Of a DNA stretch of 64,000 nt, positions 7,746 through 15,870 are shown in pieces. Every line of letters begins with the position of its first letter. The first letter of the stretch is position 1. Where the stretch lies: positions 2,108,001 to 2,172,000 of the forward strand of contig OY970120.1 of the NCBI GenBank assembly GCA_963705885.1. The letters are read 5' to 3'. The position numbers and the translations under genes were made by a program. Under the pieces are notes generated by a model. It saw only the letters and a program-made list of their open reading frames with translations, ran no database searches and was not told where the DNA came from. Source of the stretch: MFD01275-c22 sp963705885. Its GTDB lineage: Bacteria; Actinomycetota; Actinomycetes; JACCUZ01.

Positions 7746-8480
7746 TCAGCCGGCCGTCGCCGGCGTGAGCAGCCTGGGCTCGATGCGTGTCTCGACGGCG
7801 CTGCCGTCGGGGCCGCGCTCGACCCGGTAGGCAGCCGCGCCGGGGCGGTCGCTGACGGCCTCCACGAGCTCGGTGCCCTCGTAGTGCAGGCCGACACCGT
7901 CGTCGGTGGCGTAGCAGGTCGGCAGCGTCCCGTCGGCCACGAGGCGGTGCAGCAGCGGCCGGCGCCGCTCCTCGCTGTCGTAGTGGACACCGTTGCCGTA
8001 GGGCAGCAGCGCGAGGCCGTCGGTCACCGGGCGCAGGTCCGGGCCGAAGCTGTCGGTGGTGCCGCCCACGTGCCAGCAGATCGACCCTGCGGAGACCCCG
8101 GCCAGCACGACCCCGGCCTCCCACGCCTCGCGCATCACCTCGTCGAGGCCGTGCACGCGCCACACGGCGAGCAGGTTGGCCACCGACCCGCCGCCCACCC
8201 AGACCACGTCCTGGTCGAGCAGGTGTGCCCTGGCATCGGCGACGTTGGGCATCGCGAACAGCTCGAGGTGCGACGCCCGGACCTCCGAGCCGGCGAAGGC
8301 CCGGTAGAAGCCGGCGATGCCGTTGACGTTGTCGCCGGTCGCGGTGCCGACGTAGGACACGCGTGGCCGTGCTGGACTGCCGGCGAGCGCGACGGCGTGC
8401 TCGACGAGCGGGCCACGCCGCCACTGGAACGGGCCGATGTCCGAGGGCAGGAACCCGCCCGACGTCGCGAGGATCTTCAC
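7746..8480 (-). CDS. Peptidase E-like serine peptidase (family S51)
   Basis: A 244-residue protein of the PepE/cyanophycinase class-I-amidotransferase fold. The nucleophile elbow GVSAGSICW places the catalytic Ser at 130, and the WVGGGSVANLL loop precedes it. E. coli PepE cleaves Asp-X dipeptides; the substrate here is inferred only. The GTG start lies 6 nt after TAAGGT, consistent with a leaderless message. It is convergent with the YciI-like gene, 5 bp apart. Confidence 0.88.
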   Translation of the reverse strand: MKILATSGGFLPSDIGPFQWRRGPLVEHAVALAGSPARPRVSYVGTATGDNVNGIAGFYRAFAGSEVRASHLELFAMPNVADARAHLLDQDVVWVGGGSVANLLAVWRVHGLDEVMREAWEAGVVLAGVSAGSICWHVGGTTDSFGPDLRPVTDGLALLPYGNGVHYDSEERRRPLLHRLVADGTLPTCYATDDGVGLHYEGTELVEAVSDRPGAAAYRVERGPDGSAVETRIEPRLLTPATAG

Positions 8481-8544
8481 GGCGCGACCTTAGGCTGTGG
8501 ACAACTCCGGGGCGGGTCGCGGGCGTTCCGGCAGGCTCGAGCGC

Positions 8545-10134
8545 GTGAACGAGCTGACGGTGCCGGGCTTCGACGTCGTCGAGCTGCTCGGCTTCGGTTC
8601 CGGCGGCGAGGTGTGGCTGGCGCGCGAGACGGCGTCCGGCGAGCCGGTGGCCCTCAAGCGCCTGCGTCCCGGTGCGGGTCCGGAGGTGCGCGACCGGCTG
8701 CGGCGCGAGGCTGCGGTCCTGGCAGGGGTGGCGCACCCGCACGTGGTGCGGCTGCGGACCGTCGTGGGTGCCGGAGACGACATGGTCCTCGTCCTGGACC
8801 TCGCCCCCGGTGGCAGTCTCGCCCGGCTCGTCGCGGGCCGTGGCCCGCTGACGCCCGGCGAGGTGGTGACGGTCGCGGTCCCGCTCGGGCAGGCCCTGGC
8901 CGACGTCCACGCCCGCGGGCTGGTGCACGGCGACGTGACCCCGGCGAACGTGCTCTTCGCCGCCGACGGACGCCCGCTGCTCAGCGACCTGGGTGTCTCG
9001 AGGCTCCTCGGCGAGGGGGCGACCGAGACGGCCGGCACCAGCGGCTTCGTGGACCCCGCGGTCCTCGCGGGGGCCCCCCGCGGCCCCGCCTCCGACGTCC
9101 ACGGGCTGGCCGCGACGTGCGTCGCCGCGCTCACCGGCGCCCCGCCGTACGACGACGAGGGCGCGCGAGTGCGGGCACCCGTCGGGTCGCACCCGCTGCT
9201 CGAGGTGCTGCACCGCGTTCTCGCGGCCGACCCCGCCGACCGGCCGGGTCCCGCGGAGCTCGCCTGCGCGGTGTGGGAGGCGGCGCCCGCCGAGCCGGTG
9301 CGGCTGCTGCCGGCGGGATCCGCGGCCCCGGGGGGGAGCGCCGGCGACGGCGCCGCACCCGCCGTGACCCATCGGGTCCGCCCCGCCGTCACGCCACCCG
9401 CCGACCCCGAGCCGGCCGGCCGGCGCACGCGACGTGCCCCCCGCCGCCGGGCGCGAGCCACCGCCACCGGGGTGGGCCGGCGCGCGGCGGGTGCGCGCCG
9501 GCGCTCCGCGGGCGGCTGGCGCGCCGGGCTGGCCGTCGCACTGTCCGTCTCGGCGGTCACCCTCGCCGTCGTCACCGGCATCGCCTGGGCCGGCGCCGGT
9601 GCCGGTTCCCCGGCCGGCGACGTCGCGGTGTCGGCTGCTCCGCGGCAGGGAGCAGACGTGCTGCGCGGGCCCACGGACCCGTCTCCGGGCACGACCCCGC
9701 CCTCGTCCGCGGGGCCCACCGTCGCTGCTGCGCCGGCGGGCGCAGCACGGGTGGCCGGTCCGTGGGCGGCCGTCCTCGACCGGCTCGACGCGTCCCGTGC
9801 CGCGGCGTTCGCCGCCGGCTCGCCGTCGCGGCTCGACCGGGTCTACGTGCCGGGCTCACCGGCACAACGCCGCGACCGCGCCGCCCTGCGCCGCCTCGCG
9901 CGGGCGGGCCTGCGGGCCGACGGGCTCCGGCTCGACACCGTCGCGCTGCGCGTCCTGCGCACGTCGGCCACCACGGTGCGCCTGCAGGTGACCGACGTCC
10001 TCGCAGCCCATCGGCTGGTCGACGGGGAGGGGGCGGTGGTGCAGCAGCGCGCCGGGCGGGGCGAGGTGACCTGGGCGGTCGCCCTGCGGCGGGTGGACGG
10101 GAGGTGGCTGGTCTACGACGTCGCGCGCGGGTGA
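8545..10134 (+). CDS. Membrane Ser/Thr protein kinase-like protein
   Basis: A 529-residue protein with a cytoplasmic kinase domain, one transmembrane helix at about 326-352 and an extracytoplasmic tail. Kinase motifs: Gly-rich loop GFGSGGEV (16-23), Lys38, Glu55, then HGD (128-130) with Asn135 in place of the usual HRD, and DLG (148-150) in place of DFG. The segment after DLG is short and there is no clear APE. Key Lys, Asp and Asn are kept, so activity is possible. The start is uncertain: GTG 8545 gives the family-like N-terminus, while GTG 8497 would abut the divergent promoter. The 3' end overlaps the next gene tail to tail by 22 bp. Confidence 0.85.
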   Translation: MNELTVPGFDVVELLGFGSGGEVWLARETASGEPVALKRLRPGAGPEVRDRLRREAAVLAGVAHPHVVRLRTVVGAGDDMVLVLDLAPGGSLARLVAGRGPLTPGEVVTVAVPLGQALADVHARGLVHGDVTPANVLFAADGRPLLSDLGVSRLLGEGATETAGTSGFVDPAVLAGAPRGPASDVHGLAATCVAALTGAPPYDDEGARVRAPVGSHPLLEVLHRVLAADPADRPGPAELACAVWEAAPAEPVRLLPAGSAAPGGSAGDGAAPAVTHRVRPAVTPPADPEPAGRRTRRAPRRRARATATGVGRRAAGARRRSAGGWRAGLAVALSVSAVTLAVVTGIAWAGAGAGSPAGDVAVSAAPRQGADVLRGPTDPSPGTTPPSSAGPTVAAAPAGAARVAGPWAAVLDRLDASRAAAFAAGSPSRLDRVYVPGSPAQRRDRAALRRLARAGLRADGLRLDTVALRVLRTSATTVRLQVTDVLAAHRLVDGEGAVVQQRAGRGEVTWAVALRRVDGRWLVYDVARG

Positions 10135-11024
10135 GCCTCGGCGAGCGTCGCCCGCAGCGCCGGCTCGAACTCGGTGTGGGTGAACGTGAAGCCCGCGTCC
10201 AGGAGTCGTCGCGGCACGACGCGCTGGCCGCCGAGGAGGTCCTCGGCGAAGTCGCGCAGCGGAAGCCTCAGGGCGACGCCGGGCACGCGGAACACGGTCG
10301 GCCGGCGCAGGACGCGGCCCATGGCCGCGGTCATCTCGGCGTTGGTCAGCGGCTCGGGCGCGCTGAGGTTCACAGGTCCGGCCAGGTCCTCGCGCTCGGC
10401 GAGGAACCGCACGGCACGCACGTAGTCGGCCAGGGTGATCCAGCTCCACCACTGCTCGCCGGAGCCCAGCCGCCCGCCGAGCCCCAGGCGGAAGATCGGC
10501 AGCAGCCGACGGCCGTACGCCCCGCCCTTCGCGGAGACGACCACCGCCGTGCGCATCGGCACGACGCGGGCCCCGGCCTCGGCGGCCGGAGCCGTGCACT
10601 CCTCCCAGCGGCGGGCGATCTCGGCGATGTAGGTGTCCCCGGGCGGGTCCGACTCGTCCAGGACGCGGTCACCGGGATTCCCGTAGTAGCCGACACCCGA
10701 CGCGGACAGCAGCGCCGGGACGCCGGCGTCGGCGACGGCACGGGCGATGGTCGTGGTGCCCTCGACCCGGCTGTCCATCACGGCGCGCTTGTGCGCCGGG
10801 GTCCACGGCTTGTCACCGAGCCCGGCGCCCGCCAGGTGCACGACGAGGCCGGCCGCGTCGAGCGCCGCCGGGTCGACCGTGCCGGCTCCCGGGTCCCAGC
10901 GCGCCTCGTCGGGTGCCGAGGGCGGCCGGCGCACCAGCCGGAGCACGTCGTGCCCGTCGGCGCGGAACGAGGAGACGAGCGCGGTGCCGAGCAGCCCGGA
11001 GGCCCCGGTGAGGACGATCTTCAC
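10113..11024 (-). CDS. TIGR01777-family NAD-dependent epimerase
   Basis: A 303-residue atypical SDR of the TIGR01777 (YfcH/SulA-like) family. It starts KIVLTGASGLLGTAL (NAD loop), continues with VHLAGAGLGDKPWTPAHKR and LSASGVGYYG, and ends in the DUF1731-type C-terminal part with VVPRRLLDAGFTF. The biological role of this family is unclear; some members affect cell division. GTG at 11024 has GGAAGAG upstream. It follows sucB by 14 bp in the same direction, so is probably co-transcribed with sucB. Confidence 0.9.
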   Translation of the reverse strand: MKIVLTGASGLLGTALVSSFRADGHDVLRLVRRPPSAPDEARWDPGAGTVDPAALDAAGLVVHLAGAGLGDKPWTPAHKRAVMDSRVEGTTTIARAVADAGVPALLSASGVGYYGNPGDRVLDESDPPGDTYIAEIARRWEECTAPAAEAGARVVPMRTAVVVSAKGGAYGRRLLPIFRLGLGGRLGSGEQWWSWITLADYVRAVRFLAEREDLAGPVNLSAPEPLTNAEMTAAMGRVLRRPTVFRVPGVALRLPLRDFAEDLLGGQRVVPRRLLDAGFTFTHTEFEPALRATLAEAHPRATS

Positions 11025-11038
11025 GGGGTCTCTTCCGG

Positions 11039-12982
11039 TCAGAGGCCCAGATCGGACTCGTAGGAACCCTCTTCGAGCCGCTGCTTGATCGTCGTGAGGA
11101 ACCGGGCGGCGTCGGCGCCGTCGACCAGGCGGTGGTCGTAGGACAGCGCGAGGTAGCACATCGAGCGCACCGCGATCGTCTCGCCGAGCTCGGGGTCGTC
11201 GACCACCACCGCGCGCTTGACGACCGCGCCGGTGCCGAGGATGCCGACCTGCGGCTGGTTGATGATCGGGGTGTCGAAGAGCGCGCCACGGCTGCCGGTG
11301 TTGGTCAGCGTGAAGGTGCCGCCGCCCAGCTCGTCCGGCGTGATCTTGTTGCTGCGCGTGCGCTCGGCGAGGTCGGCGATCTTGCGCGAGAGCCCGGCGA
11401 TGTTGAGGTCGCCCGCGTCCTTGACGACCGGCACGAGCAGGCCGCGCTCGGTGTCGACCGCTACACCGAGGTGCTCGGCGTCGTAGTAGGTGATCTCACC
11501 CTTCTCGGTGTCGATGCTCGCGTTGAGCATCGGGTGCGCCTTCAGGGCCTCGACCGTCGCCTTGGCCAGGAACGGCAGGAACGACAGCTTGACGCCCTCG
11601 CGGGCCTCGAAGTCCGCCTTCGCCCGGGCGCGCAGCCGGGCGATCTTGGTGAGGTCGACCTCCACGACGGTGGTGAGCTGCGCCGACACGTGCAGCGACT
11701 CGACCATGCGTGCGGCGATCACCTTGCGCAGCCGCGACATCTTCTCGGTCGTGCCCCGCAGCGGCGAGGGGGCCGGCGCCTGCTGGCCCCCGGAGGCCGC
11801 CGTCTCGCTGGCCGCCGCCGGCTGCTGCTTCTGGGAGGCCGCTGCCTCGAGGACGTCCTGCTTGCGGACGCGCCCGCCGACCCCGGTGCCGCGCAGCGTC
11901 GAGAGGTCCACGCCGTGCTCCGCGGCGAGCTTGCGGACCAGGGGGGTGACGTACGTGCCGCCGCTGTCGCCGCCGGACGCCGCCGGCGGCGCGGGGGCGG
12001 CCTGCTGCGCGGGGGCGGCCTGCTGCGCGGGGGCGGCCTGCTGCGCGGGGGCGGCCTGCTCGGCGGGGGCCGCTTGCTGTGCCGGCGCCTGCTGCTGCGC
12101 GGGCGCGGAGATCAGCGACGAGGACCTCGCCTGCTGGGCCGGCTGCTCCTGCTGGGCCGGCTGCTCCTGCTGGGCCGGCTGCTCCTGCTGGGCCGGCTGC
12201 TCGGCCGGCTGCGACTCGGCGGGCTGCGCGTCCTGCCCTCCGCCGCCGGACCCCCCACCGATGACGGCGAGCTCTGCGCCGACGGCGACGGTCTCGTCCT
12301 CGGCGACGACGATCTTCTGGAGCACTCCGGACGCGGGGGAGGGGATCTCGGTGTCGACCTTGTCCGTCGAGACCTCGAGCAGCGGCTCGTCGGTCTCGAC
12401 CTGGTCGCCCTCCTGCTTGAGCCAGCGGGTGACGGTGCCCTCGGTGACGCTCTCGCCGAGCGCCGGCATCGTGACGGTCGTGCCGCCCCCGCCGGACTGC
12501 CCGCCACCGGACTCCTGGCCGTCGGACTGTTGGCCGCCGGACTGCTGGTCGCCGGACTGCTGGTCGGCGGGCGCGGGCGCCTCCTGAGGCTGCTCGCTGG
12601 GCTGCTCGACGTCCGCGGGCGCCGCGGGCGCCTGCGCCGCCTGGTCCGACCCGTCCCCGTCGGCGGGCTGGGAGGCGCCCTGCTCCGCCGACTCCTGCGG
12701 GGCGGGCTGCTCGTCCGAGCCGCCGTCCTGCGCGGGCTCGCCGGCACCGTCGCCGATGATCGCGAGCTCGGCGCCCACCGCGACGGTCTCGTCCTCGGCG
12801 ACCACGATCTTCTGCAGCACCCCCGACGCGGGGGAGGGGATCTCGGTGTCGACCTTGTCCGTCGAGACCTCGAGCAGCGGCTCGTCGGTCTCGACCTGGT
12901 CGCCCTCCTGCTTGAGCCAGCGGGTGACGGTGCCCTCGGACACGCTCTCGCCGAGGGCCGGCATCGTTACAGAGTGCGACAT
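11039..12982 (-). CDS. sucB: Dihydrolipoamide acyltransferase E2 (SucB type)
   Basis: E2 core of a 2-oxoacid dehydrogenase complex. In actinobacteria this type serves the 2-oxoglutarate and/or pyruvate complexes. 647 residues: lipoyl domain 1 (3-77, Lys43), lipoyl domain 2 (168-243, Lys208), long Gln/Ala/Pro linkers, a peripheral-subunit-binding domain (345-380, TPLVRKLAAEHGVDL) and the catalytic domain (410-647) with SYDHRLVDG (His617) and FTLTNTGSRG. The ATG has AAGGAG upstream. lpdA (E3) lies 79 bp upstream in the same direction; lipA and lipB are in the same window. Confidence 0.96.
   Translation of the reverse strand: MSHSVTMPALGESVSEGTVTRWLKQEGDQVETDEPLLEVSTDKVDTEIPSPASGVLQKIVVAEDETVAVGAELAIIGDGAGEPAQDGGSDEQPAPQESAEQGASQPADGDGSDQAAQAPAAPADVEQPSEQPQEAPAPADQQSGDQQSGGQQSDGQESGGGQSGGGGTTVTMPALGESVTEGTVTRWLKQEGDQVETDEPLLEVSTDKVDTEIPSPASGVLQKIVVAEDETVAVGAELAVIGGGSGGGGQDAQPAESQPAEQPAQQEQPAQQEQPAQQEQPAQQARSSSLISAPAQQQAPAQQAAPAEQAAPAQQAAPAQQAAPAQQAAPAPPAASGGDSGGTYVTPLVRKLAAEHGVDLSTLRGTGVGGRVRKQDVLEAAASQKQQPAAASETAASGGQQAPAPSPLRGTTEKMSRLRKVIAARMVESLHVSAQLTTVVEVDLTKIARLRARAKADFEAREGVKLSFLPFLAKATVEALKAHPMLNASIDTEKGEITYYDAEHLGVAVDTERGLLVPVVKDAGDLNIAGLSRKIADLAERTRSNKITPDELGGGTFTLTNTGSRGALFDTPIINQPQVGILGTGAVVKRAVVVDDPELGETIAVRSMCYLALSYDHRLVDGADAARFLTTIKQRLEEGSYESDLGL
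11978..12214 (-). repeat. Low-complexity tandem repeats in the sucB linker
   Basis: The linker between lipoyl domain 2 and the subunit-binding domain is built from short tandem repeats. EQPAQQ units run at residues about 261-284 and AAPAQQ units at about 304-330, encoded by 18-bp DNA repeats. Such flexible linkers let lipoyl arms swing. Copy number probably varies between strains by slippage, without shifting frame. Confidence 0.85.
12254..12481 (-). repeat. Second lipoyl-domain copy of sucB
   Basis: Encodes residues 168-243. It is almost identical to the first copy (12752-12976) in protein and DNA over about 220 bp. The few protein changes include Ser to Thr after GESV and Ile to Val near the end. 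Near-identity at silent sites points to recent duplication or gene conversion. Confidence 0.9.
12752..12976 (-). repeat. First lipoyl-domain copy of sucB
   Basis: Encodes residues 3-77, with the lipoylated Lys43 in STDKVDTE. It is the partner of the near-identical repeat at 12254-12481. Confidence 0.9.
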
Positions 12983-13061
12983 TGGCTCGCGGTCTCCTTC
13001 TCGTCAGCGCCGGTGCGACCGAGGCGTGGGGGCTTGTCCGGTGGTGGGCATGGGCGGGGGG

Positions 13062-14450
13062 TCAGCCGTGGGCGTGCAGCGGCTTGCCGGCCAGGGCGAG
13101 GTGGGCCTCGCCGACGGCCTCGGTCTGGGTCGGGTGCGCGTGCACCAGGGAGGCCACGTCGTCGGGATAGGCCTCCCAGCCGTAGATCAGCTGCGCCTCG
13201 GCGACGAGCTCGCCCACCCGGCTGCCGACCATGTGGATGCCGACGACGGGCCCGTCCTTCTGCCGGACGAGCTTGACGAAGCCCGCCGTCTTGAGGATCT
13301 GGCTCTTGCCGTTGCCGGCGAGGTCGTAGGTGAGGCTCTCGACGCCGTCGTCGCCGTACTTCTCCTTCGCGCGCGCCTCGGTGATGCCGACCGAGGCCAC
13401 CTCGGGCTCGGAGTAGGTCACCCGCGGGACACCGTCGTAGTCGATCGGCGCCGGGTCGAGGCCGGCCAGCCGCTCGGCGACCATGATGCCCTCGCCGAAG
13501 CCGACGTGGGCGAGCTGGAGCGTCGGGATGAGGTCGCCCACGGCCGAGATCGTCGCGATGTTGGTCTGGCAGTGCTCGTCGACCTTGACGAAGCCGCGCT
13601 CCATCTCGACGCCGACCTGCTCGTAGCCCAGCTCCTGGGACACCGGGCCCCGGCCCACGGCGACCAGGAGCATGTCGGCCTCGAGCGTCTTGCCGTTCTC
13701 CAGAGAGACCCGCACGCCCTTCTCGGTGCGCTCGACGCCGGCGAACCTCGACCCGAGCTCGAAGCCGATCTTGCGCTTGCGGAAGGCGCGCTCGAGCATC
13801 TTGGAGGCCTGCTCGTCCTCGAGCGGCACGAGGTGGGGCAGGGCCTCGACGATGGTCACCTCGGCGCCGAAGGACTTCCAGACGCTGGCGAACTCGCAGC
13901 CGATGACACCGCCGCCCAGCACGATCACCGACGCCGGGACGGTCTCGAGCCGGAGCGCGTGGTCGCTGCTCACCACGAGGTCGCCGTCGATGTCGAGCCC
14001 GGGCAGGCTCTTGGGCGTCGACCCCGTGGCCAGGACGATGTGGCGGCCTTCGTAGCGCTGGCCGTCGACCTCGACGGTCGTGGGCCCGGCGAGGCGCCCC
14101 ATGCCCTCGACGAATGTGATCTTCCGGCTCTTCACCAGCCCCTGCAGGCCCTTGTAGAGCCGGGCCACGACGCCGTTCATGTAGTCGTTGACCGCGGGCA
14201 TGTCGATGCCCTCGAAGGTCGCGCGGACGCCGAACTGCTCGCTCTCGCGGGAGGAGTCGGCGACCTCGGCGGCGTGCAGCAGCGCCTTGGTCGGGATGCA
14301 GCCGCGGTGCAGGCAGGTGCCGCCCAGCTCGCCCTTCTCGACGAGCGCGACGTTCATGCCGAGCTGCGCGGCGCGCAGGGCGCAGGCGTAGCCGCCGCTG
14401 CCTCCCCCCAGCACGACGACGTCGAACACGGTGCCGGTGCTGTCCGCCAC
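13062..14450 (-). CDS. lpdA: Dihydrolipoyl dehydrogenase (E3)
   Basis: Flavoprotein that reoxidises the dihydrolipoyl group of E2, passing electrons to NAD+. 462 residues. N-terminal FAD loop VVVLGGGSGGYACAL, redox-active disulfide Cys46/Cys51 (GGTCLHRGC), NAD-binding VIVLGGGVIGCEFASV, and the C-terminal active-site pair His439/Glu444 (HPTQTE). GTG start with AAGGAG seven bases upstream. It precedes sucB in an E3-E2 unit. Confidence 0.97.
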   Translation of the reverse strand: MADSTGTVFDVVVLGGGSGGYACALRAAQLGMNVALVEKGELGGTCLHRGCIPTKALLHAAEVADSSRESEQFGVRATFEGIDMPAVNDYMNGVVARLYKGLQGLVKSRKITFVEGMGRLAGPTTVEVDGQRYEGRHIVLATGSTPKSLPGLDIDGDLVVSSDHALRLETVPASVIVLGGGVIGCEFASVWKSFGAEVTIVEALPHLVPLEDEQASKMLERAFRKRKIGFELGSRFAGVERTEKGVRVSLENGKTLEADMLLVAVGRGPVSQELGYEQVGVEMERGFVKVDEHCQTNIATISAVGDLIPTLQLAHVGFGEGIMVAERLAGLDPAPIDYDGVPRVTYSEPEVASVGITEARAKEKYGDDGVESLTYDLAGNGKSQILKTAGFVKLVRQKDGPVVGIHMVGSRVGELVAEAQLIYGWEAYPDDVASLVHAHPTQTEAVGEAHLALAGKPLHAHG

Positions 14451-14656
14451 GGCGCACTCCTTGCGGGCTTCGCGGTCACGAGGACCTGGGCTGGAGGTTC
14501 GCCCTCATCCTGTCACCGCGCGGCCCCGCGTGGGCAGGCGGGTGATCGGCGGGGACGGCGGTGACCGGATTGCGGACGGAACCTCCGACCCGTGCCCTAC
14601 CGTTGCCCTGGCAAACGGGCACCCGGAGCCGCCGGGCCGTGCGAGAGGAGCCGTCC

Positions 14657-14989
14657 GTGCCGCTGTTCCGCCGTCGCCAGCGCCCGGGGACGCTGCGGCG
14701 CTCCGACGGGGCCGACGTCGAGCACCTCAGCGGCTTCGCCCGCGGGCACACCGGCGTCGAGGCCTTCGTCGAGCCCCCGACGGCCGTCTCGACCACGACG
14801 GTGGTCTTCGTCGCGAGCACCGGCGAGTGGACCCGCCGCCGGGTCGCCGACGCCCGCGCCGCGCACGAGCTGGCGAACAAGCTGGGCATCCCGTCCTACG
14901 ACGCCGCGGTCGTCGGCTACCCGCAGCGGATGCGTGACTGGAACGCCCGCAAGGCCGCCCGGCCGGAGACCGGCGGGGCGACTCCCTGA
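14657..14989 (+). CDS. Small conserved actinobacterial-type protein next to lpdA
   Basis: A 110-residue soluble protein: a basic start (FRRRQRPGTLRR), then an ordered part with VSTTTVVFVASTGEWTRRRV, AHELANKLGIPSYDAAVVGY and PQRMRDWN. GTG at 14657 follows GGAG by six bases. The last part resembles a short alpha/beta domain. I recall similar proteins beside lpdA in other actinobacteria, sometimes labelled oxidoreductase without support. No catalytic motif is seen. Confidence 0.75.
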   Translation: MPLFRRRQRPGTLRRSDGADVEHLSGFARGHTGVEAFVEPPTAVSTTTVVFVASTGEWTRRRVADARAAHELANKLGIPSYDAAVVGYPQRMRDWNARKAARPETGGATP

Positions 14990-15007
14990 GCTGACGGGGG
15001 CTGGGGG

Positions 15008-15748
15008 TCAGCCGCGCTTCGCGTGGCCCTTCCCGCGCGCGCTCTGCGACGTCTTCTCGCCCGCCGCCGACCGCTCGGCCTTCGCCGATGTGCGCTCGGT
15101 CTTCGCGGCCACCCTCGCGGCCTTCCGCTCGACCTTGACGGCCTGCTTCGCGGCCCTGCGCTCGACCTTGACGGCCTGCTTCGCGGCCTTGCGCTCGGCC
15201 TTGACGGCGGCCTTGGCGGCCTTGCGCTCGGCCTTCTCCGTGGCCGGGGCCTCGGAGTCCTCCGTCTGCGTGCCGTCGTCGGCGACGCGAGACTTGCCGC
15301 AGTCGCCGTGCGCGGCGGCCGCGACCTGCGCGCCGTGGTCGGGGGCGCCCCGGGTCGCCTTCGCGACGTACGAGACGTAGGCGCCGTGGTTGGGCGCCGC
15401 GTCGCAGGCGGCCTGGAGCTCTGCGGGCACTCCGGAAGGCTCTGGTGTCGTCGTCTCGGATGTCTCGGATGTCTCGGATGTCTCGGACGCCTCGGGCTCC
15501 TCCGTCTCGTCCGCCTCGGGCTCGGACGTTTCCGCCGCCTCCTCGGCGCCCTCGTCACCGCTCTCGTCGTCGGCGCCGGCCTGGTCCGAGGAGGCGCCCT
15601 CGGCGGGCTCGCTGACCGACGGATTCGAGGAGTCGGCGACCTGCACGATGGTCGCCGTGGCGCCGCCGACGCCGATCATCGTGGCAACGACCGCGAGGGC
15701 GGCCAGCCTCAGGTGGCGGGCGAGGGTGTCGAGCAGGGCGGCGAGCAT
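15008..15748 (-). CDS. Membrane-anchored protein with acidic spacer and basic 11-residue repeats
   Basis: A 246-residue protein I cannot assign. Order of parts: one hydrophobic helix at about 11-38 (signal anchor); an acidic Ser/Glu/Thr spacer (45-105) with SET repeats; a short ordered block with NHGAYVSYVAK and HGAQVAAAAHGDCGK (113-152) of a kind seen in other actinobacterial exported proteins; and a strongly basic tail of five 11-residue repeats (172-226, consensus KAERKAAKQAV). The tail would lie outside the membrane and resembles histone H1-like or heparin-binding helices. A role in cell-wall or polyanion binding is a guess. Confidence 0.7.
   Translation of the reverse strand: MLAALLDTLARHLRLAALAVVATMIGVGGATATIVQVADSSNPSVSEPAEGASSDQAGADDESGDEGAEEAAETSEPEADETEEPEASETSETSETSETTTPEPSGVPAELQAACDAAPNHGAYVSYVAKATRGAPDHGAQVAAAAHGDCGKSRVADDGTQTEDSEAPATEKAERKAAKAAVKAERKAAKQAVKVERRAAKQAVKVERKAARVAAKTERTSAKAERSAAGEKTSQSARGKGHAKRG
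15071..15235 (-). repeat. Five 33-bp repeats encoding a basic helix
   Basis: Encodes residues 172-226 of the protein above. The units begin KAERKAAKAAV, KAERKAAKQAV, KVERRAAKQAV, KVERKAARVAA and KTERTSAKAER. The 11-residue period is that of a hendecad helix, placing all Lys/Arg of a unit on a slowly drifting face. The DNA of adjacent units is nearly identical. Confidence 0.85.
15453..15488 (-). repeat. 9-bp tandem repeat (four units)
   Basis: GTCTCGGAT three times, then GTCTCGGAC. It encodes the SET repeats in the acidic spacer of the same protein. Copy changes would keep the frame. Confidence 0.85.
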
Positions 15749-15870
15749 GCGGGCCTCCGGGCGACGTCCTTGGTGACGGCCGCAGTCGCGGCCGACAGGA
15801 ACACATCGCCCTGAGTGACCAAGGTGTTACTGAATGTGTCCCGGGTACGTCGCCGGCATCGGCTCAGCCG

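Noticed and set aside
5935..9372. 1145-codon open frame on the minus strand
   Set aside because: It spans lipB, the oxidoreductase, YciI and the kinase genes in the wrong frame or strand. Its Arg/Gly/His-rich text is the usual high-GC shadow, and the real genes have motifs.
7512..11063. 1183-codon open frame on the plus strand
   Set aside because: It runs antisense to or out of frame with several recognised genes; Arg/Ala-rich with no domain.
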